Shown here piece after piece: positions 6,187-10,087 of a DNA stretch of 10,087 bases (position 1 is the first letter of the stretch; every line of letters starts with the position of its first letter). The notes beneath the pieces were generated by a model. It made no database searches. It was given only the letters and a program-made list of their open reading frames with translations, and had not been told where the DNA came from. Source of the DNA: Candidatus Mnemosynella bozhongmuii (GTDB lineage Archaea; Halobacteriota; Archaeoglobi; Mnemosynellales; Mnemosynellaceae); contig JACIWD010000024.1 of NCBI GenBank assembly GCA_014361165.1, forward strand, positions 1-10,087, read 5' to 3'. Made by a program: the position numbers and the translations under genes.

Positions 6187-7866
6187 ATGTTTGAGAAGGT
6201 TGTTGAGGATCTGAAAAAATCTCTGAGGGATGCTCTGGAGAAGCTCGGAGTCTCCGCTGATGAGTATCCGACTCTCGGGATTGAGGAATCAAAATACTGC
6301 GATCTGGCGTCTTCAATTTCATTCAAGCTTGTGAAATCTCTTAAGATGCCTCCTCAGAAAATTGCAGAGGAGATTGCAGACAATCTCGAAATCTCCTCAC
6401 CTCTCATTTCATCCTTCGAGGTGAAGAGCGGTTATCTCAACTTTTTCCTCTCGGATTTCTGTCTCCAGGAAACTCTCAGAAGGATTGAGAGGGAGAATGA
6501 AAACTACGGTTTCATAGGGAAGAAGGGGAAGATAATTCTTGAGCACACTTCAGCAAATCCAAATGGGCCGCTTCACATCGGTCATGCAAGAAACTCGGCT
6601 ATAGGCGACTCTCTCAGAAGGATTCTTCAGAAGGCGGGCTATGATGTTGAGACTCACTATTATGTCAATGACATGGGCAGGCAGATGGCGATAGTGACAT
6701 TCGGGCTGAGGAGATTCGGGCTGAGAGATCTGAAAGGAGATCACGCAATAGGCGAGATTTACGTAAGGGCAAACTCGGAAATAGAGAAGGATGAGAAACT
6801 CGCGGAAGAGGTTGACGAAATTCTCAGAAAATATGAGGAGGGCGATCCCGAGGTTTCTGAAGAACTGAAAAGAGCGGTTGAAATCGCTCTCGAGGGAATA
6901 AAAGAAACTCTCAGGGAAATGAATGTTCATCATGATGTTTTCGTCTGGGAAAGCGAGTTTGTGAGAAGAGGGGATGTTCAGAGAGTTCTTGAGGAGCTCA
7001 GGAAAAAGGCCGAGGTTGTTGAGGAGGAAGGAGCACTCATTCTGAAACTCGGGGATGAAAAGGTTGTTCTCAGAAGATCTGACGGAACATCTCTTTACAT
7101 CACAAGAGACATTGCGTATCACCTCTTCAAGGCATCTCGCTCGGATCTCTGCATTGATGTGCTCGGTGCGGATCACAAGCTGATCTCATCCCAGCTTTCC
7201 AGAATTCTTGAAATTCTCGGAGTTAAGCCTCCGAAGGTTGTGACCTTTGAGTTCGTCTCTCTTCCGGAGAGCTCGATGAGCACGAGAAGGGGCCTCTTCG
7301 TCTCAGCAGACGAAGTTCTCGAGAAACTGGTTGAGAAGGCTTATGAGGAAGTGCACAGAAGAAAACCCGAAGCTCCGGAGGAGTTCAAGAGAGAGGTCTC
7401 ACGAAAGGTCGGAGTGGGGGCGCTGAGATATGATCTCGTGAAGGTGATGAGGGATAAGCCAATGGTATTCTCATGGGAGGAGGCTCTTGACTTTGAAAAG
7501 CAGGGAGCACCCTACATTCAGTATTCCCACGCCCGTGCTTCAAGCATTCTCAGAAAGTCTGAAATCAGAGATATAAACGAGGTTGATCTCTCACTTCTCA
7601 AAGAACCTCAGGAAGTGTCTCTGATTAAAGCCCTCGGAAAGCTTCCATGGATAGTTGAGCAGATATGCGAATCTCTGAACCCCCATCTTCTTGCCTCTTA
7701 CTCAAGAGACATTGCTGATCTCTTCAATGACTTCTACAGAGATCTGCCCGTTCTCAAGGCTGAGAGGGAAGTTTCAGAGGCTCGACTGCATCTTGTTCTG
7801 TGCACCAAGATTGTTCTCAAAAACTCTCTTGAGATGCTCGGTATAGAGGCGCCGGAGGAAATGTAA
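6187..7866 (+). CDS. argS: Arginyl-tRNA synthetase
   Basis: A 559-residue class I aminoacyl-tRNA synthetase that charges tRNA-Arg. Seen in order: an N-terminal additional domain (about 1-105) with the family pattern ending GYLNFFL, the catalytic signature TSANPNGPLHIGHARN with HIGH at 130-133, the VNDMGRQ motif at 160-166, LGADHK at 326-331, SMSTRRG at 363-369 in place of KMSKS (ArgRS often deviates here), and the C-terminal anticodon-binding DALR domain beginning near APYIQYSHARASSIL (441-455) and ending LGIEAPEEM. All hallmark segments are intact. The ATG is 6 bases after the prf1 stop; GTGATG around that stop (6177-6182) could pair weakly with the 16S 3' end, suggesting re-initiation by the same ribosomes. 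An out-of-frame ATG at 6180 is not the start. Confidence 0.97.
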   Translation: MFEKVVEDLKKSLRDALEKLGVSADEYPTLGIEESKYCDLASSISFKLVKSLKMPPQKIAEEIADNLEISSPLISSFEVKSGYLNFFLSDFCLQETLRRIERENENYGFIGKKGKIILEHTSANPNGPLHIGHARNSAIGDSLRRILQKAGYDVETHYYVNDMGRQMAIVTFGLRRFGLRDLKGDHAIGEIYVRANSEIEKDEKLAEEVDEILRKYEEGDPEVSEELKRAVEIALEGIKETLREMNVHHDVFVWESEFVRRGDVQRVLEELRKKAEVVEEEGALILKLGDEKVVLRRSDGTSLYITRDIAYHLFKASRSDLCIDVLGADHKLISSQLSRILEILGVKPPKVVTFEFVSLPESSMSTRRGLFVSADEVLEKLVEKAYEEVHRRKPEAPEEFKREVSRKVGVGALRYDLVKVMRDKPMVFSWEEALDFEKQGAPYIQYSHARASSILRKSEIRDINEVDLSLLKEPQEVSLIKALGKLPWIVEQICESLNPHLLASYSRDIADLFNDFYRDLPVLKAEREVSEARLHLVLCTKIVLKNSLEMLGIEAPEEM

Positions 7867-7874
7867 ATCGATTG

Positions 7875-7882
7875 ATTTATTT
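7875..7882 (+). promoter_or_regulatory. TATA-box candidate for the DUF169 gene
   Basis: ATTTATTT, in the 38-base gap after argS, is centred about 26 bases before the ATG at 7905, and no Shine-Dalgarno sequence lies between. This is the geometry of a leaderless promoter, so the DUF169 gene can be transcribed independently of prf1-argS. Confidence 0.55.
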
Positions 7883-7904
7883 CCTCTCACGCAAACACTC
7901 TGCC

Positions 7905-8636
7905 ATGAACTGGAGTAAATATTCCGAGGAACTCGTATCTCTTCTGAGACTCAGAACCCATCCCGTGGGTGTAAGGTTTTACGAAGATGAGCTGGAGTCG
8001 GAGGTTGAGAAGCCTCTCACTCTCTGTCAGATGGTCACGCTTGCGAGAGTCTGGGGAGAGAGTGTTGTTGCAAACAGAAAGAGTGTCTTCTGTTCGATCG
8101 CAAAGCATTTCCTGGGATTCGAGGAGCTTCCTGAAGACATTCCGGAGAGATTTGCTGGCAGAAGAACCAGGGATGCCGAGGGATACAGAAGGATAATTGA
8201 GGATATGCCGGCAATTGAAAAGAACAGGTTCAGAAGTGCCGTGATAGCTCCTCTTTCGAAGTTTCAGGAAGATCCTCATCTGATTCTGATTTTCTGTGAT
8301 GGAGCTCAGATGACAAGACTGCTTCACTCTGCAACATGGAAGGATGGAAGAAGGGTTTCTGTCAGAACCTCCGCGGAAGCCGGGACATGCGGAGAGGGTA
8401 TAGCCTCCGCTTTCGTCAGGGATGATTACAACATTGCATTTCCGTGTTATGGAACAAGGGTCTATGCTCTTGCAAGAGACGATGAACTGATATTCTCCTT
8501 CCCTTCAAGACTCGCAGAGGAGCTCATGGAAGGTCTGAAGAAAACCCACGAGCTCATGTCGCCCTATCCCCCGAGAGTCCAGTTAAGACCTGCAGCCGAG
8601 ATTGAGAGGGCGAGAAGATTTCTCGGAAGGTCTTAG
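7905..8636 (+). CDS. DUF169 family protein, function unknown
   Basis: A 243-residue soluble protein with no signal peptide or membrane segment. I place it in DUF169 (COG2043-like) by LRLRTHPVGVRFY near the N-terminus (residues 14-25), TLCQMVTLAR (39-48), EAGTCGEGIASAF (159-170) and FPCYGTRVYA (179-188). It has five cysteines (41, 63, 131, 162, 181), each next to one of the motif-like segments; whether they bind a metal or heme is unknown. The family has no established role that I know of. The start is set at ATG 7905; the open frame reaches back to a TTG at 7872, but that extension covers the probable TATA box. Its TAG overlaps the stop of the convergent DUF401 gene by 4 bases. Confidence 0.8.
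   Translation: MNWSKYSEELVSLLRLRTHPVGVRFYEDELESEVEKPLTLCQMVTLARVWGESVVANRKSVFCSIAKHFLGFEELPEDIPERFAGRRTRDAEGYRRIIEDMPAIEKNRFRSAVIAPLSKFQEDPHLILIFCDGAQMTRLLHSATWKDGRRVSVRTSAEAGTCGEGIASAFVRDDYNIAFPCYGTRVYALARDDELIFSFPSRLAEELMEGLKKTHELMSPYPPRVQLRPAAEIERARRFLGRS
8611..8625. repeat. Short inverted repeat at the DUF169/DUF401 junction
   Basis: CGAGAA (8611-8616) and TTCTCG (8620-8625) form a 6-bp stem with a 3-base loop. It lies in the last codons of the DUF169 gene and just past the DUF401 stop on the minus strand. It may be a weak 3'-end structure, but a stem this short can arise by chance. Confidence 0.25.
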
Positions 8637-9835
8637 AGGATTCGTGCAATGAGAATCGCAGAGAGGATGCTGAGAATGGAAGATGGAAGGATGTAGCGAT
8701 AGGTATCTCTCAGCTCCGCTTTGAAGAATTTCAGTGTGATAATCAGGCAGAGGTGCATTGGAGACATCATGACTCCGATGAATCCGGAAACGAACATCAG
8801 GATGAGGTTGTTCTGTGATAGAACTCCTCCCGGTTTCAGGAATTCTGTGAAAAGGGGAAAGACGGTTGATGCATAGGAAACATCAACACCGGAGGAGAGG
8901 CCCATGAGGAAGGAAAGCAGCGGTGCAATTATCCAGACAGGAATTTTCATTGATTCAAGAAGAGCTATCAGAGCTTCTGCAGCTCCTGTGATTTCGATGA
9001 GGTCTTTATATGCCATCACACCAAGAATGAGTGCAATGAAGGAGAAATCAAGTGATTTTCTATATGCTTTCAGGATATCCTCCTTTCTCATCTTCTTAAA
9101 AAGCAGAACTGAAAGTGCGGTGATCGGAACAACGACGTAGAGAGGTATTTTGAAGATAAGGGAGAAAATTATTATCGAGAAAATCGGATATGAGTTTACC
9201 AGAAGCTCGAAGATTTTTCTTCTGTTCAGCTCATCTCTTCTCATCTCAATTTTTCTCATCTCTCTGAAGCTGACAAGAACTCCGAAAAGGAGAACTGATA
9301 TGGATGCCGGAAGCATGTATTCTGAGATGAGAGCATACGGAGAATCCACAACCTCCGCAATTATCAGGAAGACAGGATAGACCGGCCAGACGAGAACAAG
9401 AACATGGCGGAACCAGTAGTTGGTGAAGGTTGCAAATTCCGGCGAGATTCTGTATCTCCTGACAGTGTCTGCAACCATCATGGCTGAAACTATTGCGCCT
9501 CCCGGCATGGGCAGAAGTCCTATGAGCATGGGTGCAAGAATCAGGATCCATTTTCCTGCAATCGCCGTTAAACTGTCTGTTATCTTTGAGAGCATTCCAT
9601 TTATTTCCATCGAGAAGGACATGGCCAGAGCAAATGTGACGATCACGAGAATTTCCACAGTCTCTCTCGAGGTGAAAGACATAAGAAGATATTTCGGCAG
9701 CATCTCCGGCTGAATTGAAAGGATTCCGAGAAGCAGAAGACCTGCAAATATGCAGATTGCGGGATTGATTTTTCTTGCAATGAGCGCAAATATCAGGGCA
9801 AAAGATGCGAGGAGGGCGATGGCAACATCTACCAT
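8633..9835 (-). CDS. DUF401 family polytopic membrane protein (putative transporter)
   Basis: A 400-residue integral membrane protein with about ten to twelve hydrophobic segments filling residues 4-190 and 212-398. They are split by a basic cytosolic-type loop (REMRKIEMRRDELNRRK, 191-207). GLLPMPGGAIVSA at 106-118 and GVMMSPMHLCLI at 354-365 are typical of DUF401 (COG1906-like) and sit in equivalent places of the two halves, which suggests an internally repeated transporter fold like DcuC/GntP-type carriers. The substrate is unknown. The ATG at 9835 is preceded by TGAGGT only 3 bases upstream, a tight Shine-Dalgarno site. It is convergent with the DUF169 gene (4-base overlap of stops) and divergent from purP, so it is a single-gene unit. 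Confidence 0.85.
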   Translation of the reverse strand: MVDVAIALLASFALIFALIARKINPAICIFAGLLLLGILSIQPEMLPKYLLMSFTSRETVEILVIVTFALAMSFSMEINGMLSKITDSLTAIAGKWILILAPMLIGLLPMPGGAIVSAMMVADTVRRYRISPEFATFTNYWFRHVLVLVWPVYPVFLIIAEVVDSPYALISEYMLPASISVLLFGVLVSFREMRKIEMRRDELNRRKIFELLVNSYPIFSIIIFSLIFKIPLYVVVPITALSVLLFKKMRKEDILKAYRKSLDFSFIALILGVMAYKDLIEITGAAEALIALLESMKIPVWIIAPLLSFLMGLSSGVDVSYASTVFPLFTEFLKPGGVLSQNNLILMFVSGFIGVMMSPMHLCLIITLKFFKAELRDTYRYILPSSILSILSAILIARIL

Positions 9836-9859
9836 AGAACCTCAATTTCTCTTTCTCAC

Positions 9860-9868
9860 AAATTTAAA
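9860..9868 (-). promoter_or_regulatory. TATA-box candidate for the DUF401 gene
   Basis: AAATTTAAA (TTTAAATTT on the minus strand) is centred about 29 bases before the ATG at 9835 and would give a leader of about 3 bases, leaving the TGAGGT outside the mRNA. The alternative is the purP element at 9898-9908 read in reverse (TTAAATAAAA), which would give a leader of about 40 bases that includes TGAGGT. Confidence 0.4.
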
Positions 9869-9897
9869 CAATTCGATTCTGGTTGAGGAGGAAAAGG

Positions 9898-9908
9898 ATT
9901 TTATTTAA
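9898..9908 (+). promoter_or_regulatory. TATA-box candidate for purP
   Basis: ATTTTATTTAA, preceded by a purine-rich BRE-like GGAAAAGG, is centred about 38 bases before ATG 9941. It predicts a start near 9929 and a leader of about 11 bases with AGGTGGGAT as ribosome-binding site. It also argues against the in-frame ATG at 9908, which overlaps the box. Confidence 0.55.
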
Positions 9909-9940
9909 TGGGGTTGCATGAGTTGAATAGGTGGGATTGG

Positions 9941-10087
9941 ATGATAGAGAAATCGCAGATCATGGAAGTTCTTGAGGATTATGACATGGACAAGCTTTCG
10001 ATTGCAACCCTTGCAAGTCACACTGCGTTGCACATTCTGAAGGGAGCTCAGGAGGAGGGTTTCAGAAGCATTGCGGTTTGCGTGAAG
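9941..10087 (+). CDS. purP: FAICAR synthetase PurP, 3'-truncated (first 49 codons)
   Basis: This is the start of the archaeal formate-dependent enzyme that converts AICAR to FAICAR with ATP, a late step of purine synthesis that replaces the folate-dependent PurH formyltransferase. The visible 49 residues match the PurP N-terminus: MIEKSQIMEVLEDYD, then IATLASHTALHILKGA (21-36) with the conserved SH pair, and EEGFRSIAVCVK at the window end. The frame is open to the last base. The start at 9941 follows AGGTGGGAT (from 9929); an in-frame ATG at 9908 would add 11 residues (including NRWDW) but lies in the TATA box. Some archaea carry PurP paralogues, so a PurP-like paralogue of other function cannot be excluded from this fragment. 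Confidence 0.85.
   Translation, partial: MIEKSQIMEVLEDYDMDKLSIATLASHTALHILKGAQEEGFRSIAVCVK

Noticed and set aside
7872..7904. TTG start extending the DUF169 protein by 11 residues
   Set aside because: It covers the TATA-like ATTTATTT; ATG 7905 is a better codon and lies at leaderless spacing.
9908..9940. In-frame ATG upstream of purP
   Set aside because: It overlaps the TATA box, and the GGAGG at 9887-9891 is 16 bases away, too far to serve it; ATG 9941 has AGGTGGGAT at good spacing and gives the family N-terminus.
1..10087. Mobile elements, CRISPR repeats, tRNA or rRNA genes, toxin-antitoxin or defence genes
   Set aside because: I looked for repeat arrays, transposase-like frames, terminal repeats and cloverleaf patterns and saw none; nearly all sequence is accounted for by housekeeping genes.

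Overview
The window reads as a chromosomal segment of a thermophilic euryarchaeon, most likely an Archaeoglobales relative (inference). It encodes an archaeal class-1 release factor (aRF1), an archaeal-type UMP kinase and the start of PurP, the archaeal FAICAR synthetase. Upstream regions carry TATA boxes, and starts are a mix of leaderless starts and GGAGG/GAGGTG-led starts. Arg codons are mostly AGA/AGG and proteins are rich in E, K, R and I. Genes are packed almost without gaps, and no tRNA, rRNA, CRISPR array, insertion sequence or other mobile element was seen. No stretch over about 150 bases lacks a gene.

Layout. (1) 3-1676 +: the C-terminal two thirds of a CopA-type Cu+-exporting P1B ATPase, cut by the window edge. 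(2) 1682-2491 -: a LarE-like PP-loop sulfur transferase, convergent with copA. (3) 2634-3302 +: UMP kinase, divergent from larE and probably leaderless. (4) 4879-3303 -: a compact hypC-hypA-hypE operon for NiFe-hydrogenase maturation, convergent with pyrH; the two stop codons abut. (5) 4951-7866 +: prf1 (aRF1) and argS with a 6-base gap, a translation operon divergent from hypCAE. One symmetric TATATATA lies between hypC and prf1. (6) 7905-8636 +: a DUF169 protein with its own promoter. (7) 8633-9835 -: a DUF401 polytopic membrane protein whose stop codon overlaps that of the DUF169 gene. (8) 9941-10087 +: the first 49 codons of purP.

How the genes fit together. HypA delivers nickel, HypE makes the cyanide ligands from the carbamoyl group, and HypC is the chaperone that works with HypD; HypB, HypD and HypF must be encoded elsewhere. 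LarE-type proteins belong to synthesis of a different nickel cofactor, so nickel is a loose theme of this region, although pyrH separates the two loci. pyrH and purP are nucleotide metabolism; prf1 and argS are translation.

Most of the window is ordinary housekeeping. I found no convincing new multi-gene system. The points worth a second look are the near-zero convergent junctions (+5, 0 and -4 bases), the shared symmetric TATA element, the TTG start of hypA, a hairpin inside the 3' end of hypE, and the poorly characterised LarE-like, DUF169 and DUF401 proteins.
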